Below the pieces are notes generated by a model, which was not told the DNA's origin, did not search any database, and was given only the letters and a program-made list of their open reading frames with translations. Shown here one piece after another: positions 1-7,209 of a stretch of DNA of 34,815 nt. The DNA is taken from contig CACFXU010000010.1 of NCBI GenBank assembly GCA_902570155.1, forward strand, positions 1 to 34,815, in the 5' to 3' direction. The position numbers and the translations under genes were made by a program. This DNA comes from an uncultured Alphaproteobacteria bacterium. Lineage in GTDB: Bacteria; Pseudomonadota; Alphaproteobacteria; HIMB59; GCA-002718135. How positions within the stretch are numbered: position 1 is the stretch's first letter; every line of letters begins with the position of its first letter.

Positions 1-841
1 AAATTTTATGATTTTTTTCAAATTTAATAACGATCTGAGCTTTTTTATTTAGATCCTTCATCATCCATTTAGTTATTTTCTCATAATGTTGAACAAAATA
101 TTTAATTTCATTTGAAGTCATTCTTTTTGATTTTTTATTTTTTGATTGATTAGTTTTTTCCTGCTTTAACCGCCATTTGAAAACATTATCAAAAGAGGAT
201 GTTTTCAAAAAAATAAGTTCATCAAATAATTTAAATAATTTTTTATACTCTAATTTTAATTTATTATTATAGAAATTTCTCCATTGATATTTTGGATCTT
301 TAATTTTTTCTAAATTATTTATATTTTTATGAAGAATTTTTTTTGGAATTTCTGAACTTCCACAACACCAACCTTCTAAGAAAAGAATATCACATTTAGT
401 TTTATTTATTTTAGTTGATTTAGTCGTATCATCAATCAACTTATCAAATAGAGGGGTTGTGATAGGGTATTTACTTTTATTGAATTGTTTTATATTTTTA
501 AATAATTTTTCAATATCATGTGTTCCTGGAACACCTCGAGTTATTAACAATTGATGTATTTTTTTTGATAATTGTAATCGTTGTTTTCTCGATAAATAAT
601 AATTATCTAAACTAAGCAAAAGAATTTTCTTATTATAAAATTTTTCAATAGTTTTAGAGATAATATTAATAAATGATGATTTTCCAATACCCTGAGAGCC
701 TCCAAATAGGAATTTTTTTGATTTACTAGAGCAAATATAATTTATGATTGGAATTAATTTATCTTCTATATACTTTTTGGAATATTTTTTATTATATGTT
801 TTGTGTATTTCTATTTGAATATAGTCTATTAATGCACTCAT
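1..841 (-). CDS. D-glycerate 3-kinase / YggC-like P-loop kinase (3' end cut by window edge)
   Basis: Partial gene: the frame is open from the ATG at 841 to base 1, about 280 codons, and the C-terminus lies outside the window. Seen: a P-loop GGSQGIGKSS near residues 47-56, then LSLDNYYLSRKQRLQL (the 'DDFYLT' region of this family), RGVPGTHD, and an acidic EGWCCGS motif. Late in the protein come VFKWRLKQE and MTSNEIKYFVQHY. These match, from memory, the plant-type glycerate kinase/E. coli YggC/yeast YGR205W family, which phosphorylates D-glycerate to 3-phosphoglycerate with ATP in the cytoplasm. It is divergent from the HAD gene at 874 with only 32 bases between starts, so the two probably share a bidirectional promoter region. 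No strong Shine-Dalgarno is visible. The family call is firm; the substrate is inferred. Confidence 0.85.
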   Translation of the reverse strand, partial: MSALIDYIQIEIHKTYNKKYSKKYIEDKLIPIINYICSSKSKKFLFGGSQGIGKSSFINIISKTIEKFYNKKILLLSLDNYYLSRKQRLQLSKKIHQLLITRGVPGTHDIEKLFKNIKQFNKSKYPITTPLFDKLIDDTTKSTKINKTKCDILFLEGWCCGSSEIPKKILHKNINNLEKIKDPKYQWRNFYNNKLKLEYKKLFKLFDELIFLKTSSFDNVFKWRLKQEKTNQSKNKKSKRMTSNEIKYFVQHYEKITKWMMKDLNKKAQIVIKFEKNHKI

Positions 842-873
842 TTAATATTTATTTATAAACAAAATACTTATAC

Positions 874-1464
874 ATGAAATTTCTTTTTGATTTAGGTGGC
901 GTTTTTTTTGATTGGGACCCACATTATTTTTATAAAGATGTAATTGAAGACAAAGAAGAAAGAGACAATTTTCTCAATAATATTTGCAATGATGAATGGA
1001 ATATTCAACAAGATGCTGGAAGACTTATAAAAGATGCAGAAACTGATCTAATAAAAACTTATCCTAATTATGAAAGTATAATTAAATTATATTATAAAAA
1101 TCATCATAAAATGTTTAGAAAAATCTTTCAGTATTCAGTTGATGTTTTAGATGATTTAAAAAATAAAAAATATGAGTGTTATGTTTTGTCAAACTGGTCT
1201 TGGGAAACATTTCAAGATATGGATAAAAAATATCCATTCTTAAATAAATTTGATGGCCTAATAATATCTGGAAAAGAAAAATTGGTTAAACCTAATGCTG
1301 AAATATATAAGTTAGCTACAAGTCGTTTTAATCTAATTCCAGAGGAAACTGTTTTTATTGATGATAAAAAAGAGAATATTGAGGCCGCACAGAAACTTGG
1401 TTTTTTAACTATACATTTAACTGACCCTGAAATAATAATCCACGAAATTAATAGATTTATTTAA
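874..1464 (+). CDS. HAD-family phosphatase (YihX-like)
   Basis: A 196-residue cytoplasmic haloacid-dehalogenase-type hydrolase. The N-terminal motif FDLGGVFFDWD carries the Asp6 nucleophile, with Gly rather than Asp two places later, as in YihX-type sugar-phosphate phosphatases. Motif II is LSNWS (about residue 106), motif III is the Lys of KPNAEIY (about 139), and motif IV is FIDD (about 161). A helical cap lies between motifs I and II. Length is normal for subclass IA HADs. Seven bases separate its stop from the glycerol-3-phosphate dehydrogenase start, so the two are probably co-transcribed and it may act on a small phosphorylated polyol or sugar. The substrate cannot be read from the sequence. 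Confidence 0.85.
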   Translation: MKFLFDLGGVFFDWDPHYFYKDVIEDKEERDNFLNNICNDEWNIQQDAGRLIKDAETDLIKTYPNYESIIKLYYKNHHKMFRKIFQYSVDVLDDLKNKKYECYVLSNWSWETFQDMDKKYPFLNKFDGLIISGKEKLVKPNAEIYKLATSRFNLIPEETVFIDDKKENIEAAQKLGFLTIHLTDPEIIIHEINRFI

Positions 1465-1471
1465 TTTAAAC

Positions 1472-2623
1472 ATGAATGAAACTTTTGATATTTTAGTTAT
1501 TGGTGGAGGGATTAATGGTGCTGGAATTGTTAGAGATGCATCAGGCAGAAATTTAAAAGTTTGTTTAGTTGAAAAAAACAAAGTTGGCTCAGCCACTTCA
1601 TCTTGGTCTACAAAATTAATACATGGCGGATTAAGGTATCTTGAAAATTATGAATTTCGCCTTGTACGTGAATCTCTCAAGGAAAGAGAAGTAATTAAAA
1701 AAATTGCCAGTAATATAACAACACCATTACCTTTTATTATACCTTATCAAAAATCTTTAAGACCTAAATGGTTAATTAAATTAGGATTATTTTTATACGA
1801 TAATATTGGTGGTAAAATAACTATACCAAAATCTTCAACTGTTAATATTAAAAAGGAAATGCCTAATATTTTAAAAGATCAGTTTAAAATTGGTTTCCAA
1901 TATTATGATTTACAAGTTGATGATAAAAAACTTGTTCAGTTAAATGTTGAAGATGCAAAGAAAAAAGGTGCTATGATTATTCAAAATAGAAAAGTAATAG
2001 ACGCAAAACGAAATAAAAATATTTGGGAAATAACTTTAGATGATAATACTATACTTAAATCTAAAATACTTATAAATGCTGCCGGGCCTTGGATAAATGA
2101 AGTTTTAAGCAATGTCATTAAATTAAATTCAAATAAATCAATTCGACTTGTAAAAGGTAGTCACATAATAACTAAAAGTCTATATAGTCAGAAAAAAGCT
2201 TTCACTTTACAAAATGAAGATAACAGAATAATTTTTGTCATACCTTATAAAGATGAATATTCTCTTATTGGCACTACCGAAACAGAAGTTGTTTCACCAG
2301 AAAACCCAAAAATTGATGAAAGTGAAATTGATTATTTATTAAATTCAGTAAATAAATATTTCATTAAACAAATATCGAGAGATGATATTGTAAATTCTTA
2401 TTCTGGAATTAGACCACTTATTGAAGATTTCAAAGAAGCATCAAAAGTTACTAGAGACTATATATTCGACTTAAATGAGGATGGCTCACAGGCACCATTA
2501 TTAAACATCTATGGAGGAAAATTAACGACGTATAGAAAATTAGCTGAAAATGTTCTTTTAACTCTTAATAAACATATTCCAATAAATAAGGAAAATTCTT
2601 GGACTGCTAAACAAAAACTATAA
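1472..2623 (+). CDS. glpD: FAD-dependent glycerol-3-phosphate dehydrogenase, lacking the C-terminal domain
   Basis: Oxidises sn-glycerol 3-phosphate to dihydroxyacetone phosphate and passes electrons to quinone at the inner membrane. Seen: the FAD-binding GGGINGAG at residues 11-18, then TSSWSTKLIHGGLRYLE, YYDLQVDDKKLV and NAAGPW. Near the end are SGIRPL and GGKLTTYRKLAE, all in the order expected for GlpD. The protein stops at 383 residues just after SWTAK, whereas E. coli GlpD has about 500. The missing part is the C-terminal helical cap domain. The next gene on the other strand begins within 200 bases, so there is no room for the missing domain in another frame. Family identity is firm. 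Whether the short form is an active quinone reductase is unknown. Confidence 0.9.
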   Translation: MNETFDILVIGGGINGAGIVRDASGRNLKVCLVEKNKVGSATSSWSTKLIHGGLRYLENYEFRLVRESLKEREVIKKIASNITTPLPFIIPYQKSLRPKWLIKLGLFLYDNIGGKITIPKSSTVNIKKEMPNILKDQFKIGFQYYDLQVDDKKLVQLNVEDAKKKGAMIIQNRKVIDAKRNKNIWEITLDDNTILKSKILINAAGPWINEVLSNVIKLNSNKSIRLVKGSHIITKSLYSQKKAFTLQNEDNRIIFVIPYKDEYSLIGTTETEVVSPENPKIDESEIDYLLNSVNKYFIKQISRDDIVNSYSGIRPLIEDFKEASKVTRDYIFDLNEDGSQAPLLNIYGGKLTTYRKLAENVLLTLNKHIPINKENSWTAKQKL

Positions 2624-2626
2624 TTG

Positions 2627-2722
2627 GTATCCCTCTTAAATAACTTTTCAAATTTGGTGGGCAGAAAAGTTTTATAAGAGGAATACTTCTTATAGGAGGA
2701 AATAATATGAACCCTCTGCCCA
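2627..2722 (+). other. Long hairpin with possible loop pseudoknot upstream of a micro-ORF
   Basis: Bases 2627-2649 pair with 2664-2686, about 20 pairs with three mismatches. The inner helix is AACTTTTC/GAAAAGTT and the outer is GTATCCCTCTTA/TAAGAGGAATAC. The 14-base loop contains TGGGCA (2658-2663), which is perfectly complementary to TGCCCA (2717-2722). A Shine-Dalgarno AGGAGG (2694-2699) and an ATG (2707) lie between the two. A competing hairpin (TAAGAG/TTCTTA, 2675-2692) could form instead. The layout resembles a translation-control element, but no plus-strand gene follows except the 10-codon micro-ORF. I do not recognise a known RNA family. Confidence 0.5.
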
Positions 2723-2739
2723 TAATTATTTTAGTTTAA
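2707..2739 (+). CDS. Putative 10-residue leader-like micro-ORF
   Basis: The ATG at 2707 is preceded at seven bases by AGGAGG, the same strong ribosome-binding pattern (AGGAGGAAAT-ATG) used by the highly expressed binding-protein gene at 7062. The predicted peptide is MNPLPIIILV, ending in TAA at 2737-2739. Codons 4-5 contain the bases that could pair with the upstream hairpin loop. It lies in the convergent spacer between glpD and the ABC ATPase gene and has no downstream partner on this strand. It may be a regulatory leader, a small hydrophobic peptide, or chance. Coding is unproven. Confidence 0.3.
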   Translation: MNPLPIIILV

Positions 2740-2777
2740 ATTTATGATATTTATTGAAAATTTTTAAAAAAGGGATG

Positions 2778-2803
2778 TATTGCCCCTTATATAAGGGGCA
2801 ATA
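2778..2803 (-). terminator. 26-base perfect palindrome, terminator of the sugar operon
   Basis: TATTGCCCCTTAT is followed directly by its exact reverse complement. It folds to a GC-containing stem about 15 bases past the stop of the MalK-type ATPase gene. On the minus strand a run of six T follows about eight bases later. It could also end plus-strand transcription from glpD, although the T-tract on that side is poor. Confidence 0.65.
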
Positions 2804-2818
2804 TTCAATACGATTCTA

Positions 2819-3898
2819 TTATTTAAATGCTTGTCCTGAACTGTCAAATAACTGGCATCTTCCAGCAGGAAAACCAACTTTTACAGTATCTCCAACTTTA
2901 ATTTCTGAATGTCCTTCAGTTTCAGCAACTAATGGCTCTCCATCTTTTTCAAGGTATAGGTAAGTAACGTCACCAAGTTTTTCGACAACAAATACTTTAC
3001 TTTCCCAAGATCCATCTGCGTCACCATTTACTACTAAGTGTTCAGGTCTAATACCTAGAGTTACTGAATCACCCTCTGAGGAGGATGCTGACATTTTAGA
3101 GACTGATATTTTTGACATTCCCATAATATCAACTTCTGTAGCATCAGAACTTTTGCTTAATATCTTACTAGAAATAAAATTCATTTTTGGTGATCCAATA
3201 AATCCACCTACGAACATATTATTTGGTCTATCATAAAGTTCTAATGGGGATCCTTTTTGTGAAACGATACCTGTATCAAGGACAACAATATCATCAGCTA
3301 AAGTCATAGCTTCTGTCTGATCGTGAGTAACATAGATCATTGTTGCTTCTAGTTCATTATGAAGTTTAGCTAATTCAACTCTCATTTGAACCCTTAATGC
3401 AGCATCAAGGTTTGAAAGTGGTTCATCAAATAAGAAAACTTTTGGCTTTCTTGTAATTGCTCTTCCAATAGCAACACGTTGTCTTTGACCACCTGAAAGT
3501 TGTTTTGGCTTTCTCTGAAGATAATCTTCTATTTGAAGAATTCTTGCCGCCTCATTAACTCTCTCATTAATTTCATCTTTTGATCTTTTTTCTAATTTTA
3601 AACCAAAAGCCATATTATCAAATACAGTCATATGCGGGTATAATGCGTAAGACTGAAACACCATTGCAATATTTCTTTGCTTTGGCGGTAAATCATTAAC
3701 TACCTGACCATCTATTGAAATTGTACCTGAATTTATATCTTCAAGTCCTGCGATCATTCTTAACATAGTTGATTTTCCACAACCACTAGGTCCAACTAGA
3801 ACTGTGAACGATTGACTTTTGATGTCTAGAGATACATCCTTAATCACATGGACGTCTCCAAAATATTTATTAACAGTATTTATATTTATATCTGCCAC
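2819..3898 (-). CDS. thuK: Sugar ABC transporter ATPase, MalK/ThuK/UgpC type
   Basis: Cytoplasmic nucleotide-binding subunit of a CUT1 sugar importer, 359 residues from a GTG start. I chose the GTG at 3898 because AGGAGG sits five bases upstream and the MalK-like N-terminus (ADININTVNKYFGDVHVIK) starts there; a longer ATG-led frame (from 3925) would place the Shine-Dalgarno inside the gene. Seen: Walker A GPSGCGKST, Q-loop MVFQSYALYPHMTV, signature LSGGQRQRVAIGRA, Walker B VFLFDEPLSNLD and H-loop YVTHDQTEAMT. A C-terminal TOBE/regulatory domain follows (LGIRPEHL). It is the last gene of the thuEFGK-like set, 104 bases after permease ThuG. It is the only MalK-type ATPase in the window, so it may also energise the ATPase-less CUT1 system at 28293-32115 (inference). 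Confidence 0.85.
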   Translation of the reverse strand: MADININTVNKYFGDVHVIKDVSLDIKSQSFTVLVGPSGCGKSTMLRMIAGLEDINSGTISIDGQVVNDLPPKQRNIAMVFQSYALYPHMTVFDNMAFGLKLEKRSKDEINERVNEAARILQIEDYLQRKPKQLSGGQRQRVAIGRAITRKPKVFLFDEPLSNLDAALRVQMRVELAKLHNELEATMIYVTHDQTEAMTLADDIVVLDTGIVSQKGSPLELYDRPNNMFVGGFIGSPKMNFISSKILSKSSDATEVDIMGMSKISVSKMSASSSEGDSVTLGIRPEHLVVNGDADGSWESKVFVVEKLGDVTYLYLEKDGEPLVAETEGHSEIKVGDTVKVGFPAGRCQLFDSSGQAFK

Positions 3899-3991
3899 TT
3901 CATCCTCCTTTGAGCGATCTTTCAAGTGTATGAAAACTCATCATACAAATATAAGAATATTTAACGATAATTTTATAAAAAAATCAATAGT

Positions 3992-4013
3992 TAAAAGGAT
4001 TTTTATCCTTTTA
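3992..4013 (-). other. Hairpin spanning the ThuG stop codon
   Basis: TAAAAGGAT, a four-base loop and ATCCTTTTA form a 9-bp perfect stem that includes the permease stop codon at 4003-4005. On the minus strand a run of T follows about ten bases beyond. It may attenuate transcription or stabilise the permease transcript before the separately ribosome-bound ATPase gene. Confidence 0.4.
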
Positions 4014-4827
4014 CCGCACCAGCAGTAAGCCCTTTAACAATTCTATTTTGGAAAATTAATACTACAATTAAAACAGGTATAGTAACAAGAACAGAAGCTG
4101 CCATAATATTTGGCCATGGGATTTCAAATTCACTTTCTCCTCGAAAACTAGCCATGAATACGGGAAGGGTTGTAACCTCTGGTGATATTGTTAATGTTAA
4201 TGCAAATAAGAATTCATTCCATGCCCCTATAAAAGCTAATATTCCTGTTGTTACCATTGCTGGCCACATTAAAGGTAAAAATACTTTAAATAAAATCACG
4301 TAAGAATTTGCGCCATCAACCATTGCTGCCTCTTCAATTTCAATAGGTAAATCTCTTATAAATGCAGTCAATATCCATACTGTGAATGGTAAAGAAAAAA
4401 CAACGTAAGACATTATAAGACCTTGATATGTATTATAAACACCAAGACTTCTTACTAATTCAAACATTCCAGATAATATTGCTACTTGAGGGAACATTGA
4501 TGTACCTAGAATTCCAAGGAGTAAAACTGTCCTTCCTTTAAATTGAATTCTTCCTAAAGCATAAGAAGCGGTCAATGCAATTAGAAGACAAAATAAAACA
4601 GTTAATGTTGAAACTAAAAATGAATTAAAAAATGTGGAACCAAATGCTGGTCTATTAAGAACATAAATAAAATTTTTAAGAACAGGTTCGCTAGGCCAAT
4701 ATTCTACAATAAAAGTCCCTGTACCAGCTTTTTTTAATGCAGATACGATTGCCCAATAAAAAGGAAAGCATGTATAAACTAAAATTATTAACAATAAGAA
4801 TACCAGAGATATTTTTTTCCAACTCAT
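4003..4827 (-). CDS. thuG: Sugar ABC transporter permease, MalG/ThuG type
   Basis: Inner-membrane channel subunit, 274 residues with about six membrane helices. The first is at residues 8-30, and the protein ends in GLTAGAVKG as MalG-type permeases do. The cytoplasmic EAA loop that docks on the ATPase is visible as EEAAMVDGANSYVILFKVFLPLMWPA, within about residues 160-190. The start ATG overlaps the stop of the upstream permease in a TAATG junction, indicating translational coupling. Its place in a binding protein-permease-permease-ATPase order matches thuEFGK of Sinorhizobium (trehalose/maltose/sucrose uptake). The exact sugar is inferred. Confidence 0.8.
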   Translation of the reverse strand: MSWKKISLVFLLLIILVYTCFPFYWAIVSALKKAGTGTFIVEYWPSEPVLKNFIYVLNRPAFGSTFFNSFLVSTLTVLFCLLIALTASYALGRIQFKGRTVLLLGILGTSMFPQVAILSGMFELVRSLGVYNTYQGLIMSYVVFSLPFTVWILTAFIRDLPIEIEEAAMVDGANSYVILFKVFLPLMWPAMVTTGILAFIGAWNEFLFALTLTISPEVTTLPVFMASFRGESEFEIPWPNIMAASVLVTIPVLIVVLIFQNRIVKGLTAGAVKG

Positions 4828-5738
4828 TAATAAACTCCCTGTCTATCAAAACTTGTTTTCGTGATAATTAAGTAAAGAATTGTGGCAATAGTTAAAAATG
4901 CAAACAATAGAGTTGATGCAGCAGATCCTTGTCCTACTTCCATGAAATCAACTAACCATTGTCTGGCGTATACGGACATTGAAGCTGTTTCTCTAGAATT
5001 TGTAGTAAGCACATATAATAGATCAAAGACTCTCAAGGCATCTAATGTTCTAAATATAATTGCTATAACTAAAGTTGGTTTAATTAATGGTAAAGTGATA
5101 TTCCAAAATACTTTCCATGAACTAACACCATCAATTCTTGTTGATTCGTAAATATCTGTTGGGATCATTTGCAAAGCTGCTAAAGTTAATAATGTTATAA
5201 AGGGAGTAGTTTTCCATACGTCAACAATAATAGCAGCTGCCATAGAGCTATCTGGATAAGCTAAAAAAGCTATGGGTTCCGAAATTATACTTAAGTCCAT
5301 TAAAATTTCATTAAAAACACCAAATTGTTGATTAAACATCCATTGAAACATTTTTGCATTAACAATAGTTGGTATTGCCCAAGGTATTAAAATTGCAGCC
5401 CTTACAATACCTCTTGCCGGCATGTTGTTATTTAAAATTAAAGCAAAGGTGACACCAATTATGGTTTCAAAAAAAACAGAAAAAAAGGAAAAGATAAAGG
5501 TATTTTTAACTGAAACCCACCACCACTCATCATAAAAAAACAGAGTTTCGTAATGAAACCATCCAACATAATTATAATTATATAAATCTCCTAATCTAGC
5601 ATCTGTAAAACTATAATTTATTGTTGTTATAAGAGGGTATATGGCAACGACTGCAAGACAGATAAACATGGGTGTTAAAAATATCCATGCTGATCTAATT
5701 CTTTCTTTTGAAAGTTTTGTTCTTTGAATTTTTGCCAT
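4827..5738 (-). CDS. thuF: Sugar ABC transporter permease, MalF/ThuF type
   Basis: Inner-membrane channel subunit, 303 residues. Six membrane helices are predicted: a first at about 17-38, the others clustered after residue 80. The EAA motif is YESTRIDGVSSWKVFWNITLPLIKP. Unlike the MalF-like protein at 29495-30736, the loop between helices 1 and 2 is short and ordinary. It follows the binding-protein gene after a 55-base spacer that holds a strong hairpin, and overlaps thuG by the A of its start codon. Together with ThuE, ThuG and ThuK it forms a complete CUT1 importer. Confidence 0.8.
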   Translation of the reverse strand: MAKIQRTKLSKERIRSAWIFLTPMFICLAVVAIYPLITTINYSFTDARLGDLYNYNYVGWFHYETLFFYDEWWWVSVKNTFIFSFFSVFFETIIGVTFALILNNNMPARGIVRAAILIPWAIPTIVNAKMFQWMFNQQFGVFNEILMDLSIISEPIAFLAYPDSSMAAAIIVDVWKTTPFITLLTLAALQMIPTDIYESTRIDGVSSWKVFWNITLPLIKPTLVIAIIFRTLDALRVFDLLYVLTTNSRETASMSVYARQWLVDFMEVGQGSAASTLLFAFLTIATILYLIITKTSFDRQGVY

Positions 5739-5755
5739 ATGATAATCTAATTAGA

Positions 5756-5780
5756 TTACTGGCGCATTAAGCGCCAGTAA
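5756..5780 (-). other. Perfect 10-bp hairpin after the binding-protein gene
   Basis: TTACTGGCGC - ATTAA - GCGCCAGTAA. The hairpin begins 13 bases past the thuE stop and lies before thuF. The GC-rich core stands out in this AT-rich DNA. There is no T-run after it, so it more likely protects the binding-protein mRNA from 3' exonucleases than terminates. It overlaps a second palindrome, TAATCTAATTAGATTA (5743-5758). Equivalent hairpins follow the other two binding-protein genes. Confidence 0.65.
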
Positions 5781-5793
5781 TAAAAATATATAA

Positions 5794-7062
5794 TTAGAAC
5801 TTTCTAGACAGTGCTTTTAAGTCCTTTTCCATTGCAGCAGCTGCATCTTCAGCACTTTTTGAACCAGTTAATACTGAATGTACTTCATTAAAGAATACGT
5901 TACTAACTTGTCCATAATACTTATGAGATACAGTTGATGGTCTCGCAACAGCGTTATTAAATGTATCAAATAGCATACCAAAGAAAGGGTTTGCTGCTTT
6001 TACATCTGGATCATCATATAACACAGGTCTTGTTGGAAGATTTGAAGTATCAATTGCTTTAGTCTTCATAACTTCAACACTTGTCATGTGTTTAATTAAA
6101 TCAGCTGCAATTTCTGGGTTCTTAGAATTTTTATTCACCATTAATTGCCAGCCTCCTAATGCACCAGTCATTTTTCCATCTGATCCACCACCAGGTAGTG
6201 CCATAGCTCCAACTTTATCTTTAATTGGACTATCATCAGCTTGTGAACGACTCCATGCATATGGCCAGTTTCTCATAAATACCGCATTACCAGTTTGCCA
6301 TACACCTCTTGCATCTTCTTCTTTGTAAGTAACAACATCTTCAGGAGAAATTGTTCCTACCCAAGAAGCAGCAGTTTTAAGTGCAGCAATGGCATTTGGA
6401 TTATTTATTGAAACCGTACCGTCTGCTTCAATGATATTTCCACCACCAAATGAGTTTACCCATTCAATACCATCACAAGTTAAACCTTCGTAAGCAGCAC
6501 CTTGCCATACAAAACCTTGCATTTTAGCATTTCCTGCAGCTCTTTCTTTATCTTGAATGAACTGAGCAGTTTCTGCTAATTCACTCCATGTTGAAGGCGG
6601 GCTTTTGCCATATTTATCAAGTAAGTCTGTTCTGTAGTATAAAAGACCTGCATCCGTGAAATAAGGAACAGCAACATATTTACCACCAACAGTGTTATTA
6701 CCTACAATACCTTCAAAGAAATCTGCTTTATGAGCATCATCAAAAATATTATTTAAATCATATGCACAATCAGCAAAAATTCCTGGCCAAATAACATCAA
6801 TCATAAAAATATCGATATCACTTGATCCTGAACTACAAATTTGTTGATACAAATTTAGAGTATCAGTTGCACTAGCTGGTCTGTAAACATAACCAATTTC
6901 GTGACCATTTTCTTCAGCCCAATCAAGAGCAAATCTATAATGCTCTCTCATAGCTCTTTCGTCATCGCCACCCATTGTAATGGTAATTTTTGCAGCAAAA
7001 ACGTTGAATGACATCATTAATGCAACAAAAAAAGTAGCGATTAATTTTAGAGATAATTTCAT
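5794..7062 (-). CDS. thuE: Periplasmic sugar-binding protein, family 1 (trehalose/maltose ThuE-like)
   Basis: Solute-binding receptor of the CUT1 importer, 422 residues. A signal peptide is clear: MKLSLK, a hydrophobic stretch, then FNVFAAK, with cleavage likely near residue 23. The mature start (KITITMGGDDERAMREHYRF), the IDIFMIDVIWPG region and the late NLPTRP motif fit family-1 extracellular binding proteins of the trehalose/maltose group. AGGAGG lies a few bases before the ATG, one of the strongest ribosome-binding sites here. It is the first gene of thuEFGK, with a candidate operator and -10 box upstream and a stabilising hairpin downstream. The ligand is inferred: ThuA and ThuB encoded nearby favour a disaccharide such as trehalose. 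Confidence 0.8.
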   Translation of the reverse strand: MKLSLKLIATFFVALMMSFNVFAAKITITMGGDDERAMREHYRFALDWAEENGHEIGYVYRPASATDTLNLYQQICSSGSSDIDIFMIDVIWPGIFADCAYDLNNIFDDAHKADFFEGIVGNNTVGGKYVAVPYFTDAGLLYYRTDLLDKYGKSPPSTWSELAETAQFIQDKERAAGNAKMQGFVWQGAAYEGLTCDGIEWVNSFGGGNIIEADGTVSINNPNAIAALKTAASWVGTISPEDVVTYKEEDARGVWQTGNAVFMRNWPYAWSRSQADDSPIKDKVGAMALPGGGSDGKMTGALGGWQLMVNKNSKNPEIAADLIKHMTSVEVMKTKAIDTSNLPTRPVLYDDPDVKAANPFFGMLFDTFNNAVARPSTVSHKYYGQVSNVFFNEVHSVLTGSKSAEDAAAAMEKDLKALSRKF

Positions 7063-7084
7063 ATTTCCTCCTACTTAAATGTAA

Positions 7085-7103
7085 TTGTACAGTTTCTGTA
7101 CAA
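7085..7103. promoter_or_regulatory. Candidate operator: inverted repeat TTGTACAG-TTT-CTGTACAA
   Basis: A perfect 8+8 inverted repeat with a three-base centre, 22 bases upstream of the thuE start. Symmetric half-sites of this size are typical of LacI/GntR-type repressors of sugar operons. If the TATAAT at 7132-7127 is the -10 box, the site lies just downstream of the transcription start and would block elongation when occupied. It could instead be a 5'-UTR hairpin. No regulator gene is present in the window. Confidence 0.5.
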
Positions 7104-7126
7104 ATATAAACTACCTATTCACCATC

Positions 7127-7132
7127 ATTATA
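7127..7132 (-). promoter_or_regulatory. Candidate -10 box of the thuE operon
   Basis: TATAAT on the minus strand, 65 bases before the thuE ATG. A TTGACA sits at 7142-7137, but only four bases away, so these two are not a canonical pair. No good -35 at 16-18 bases is seen. Weak support. Confidence 0.3.
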
Positions 7133-7209
7133 TTAATGTCAATTGGCTAAATAATTCAAAGTGAACAAATTGGGGTGAAAGTTAAAAAACTATTAAAATC
7201 TAATTGTAT

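Noticed and set aside
2627..2739. Assignment to SAM-II, SAM-V or preQ1 riboswitches
   Set aside because: The general pseudoknot layout is similar, but I could not find their conserved core sequences, and no metabolic gene follows on the same strand.
2624..2818. The missing GlpD C-terminus in another frame (frameshifted gene)
   Set aside because: Only 195 bases remain before the opposite gene, too few for about 120 residues, and the other frames hold early stops and no GlpD-like residues.
2754..2963. A 69-codon plus-strand open frame at the end of the ABC ATPase gene
   Set aside because: It lies mostly antisense to the conserved C-terminal domain of the ATPase and has no ribosome-binding site or recognisable content.
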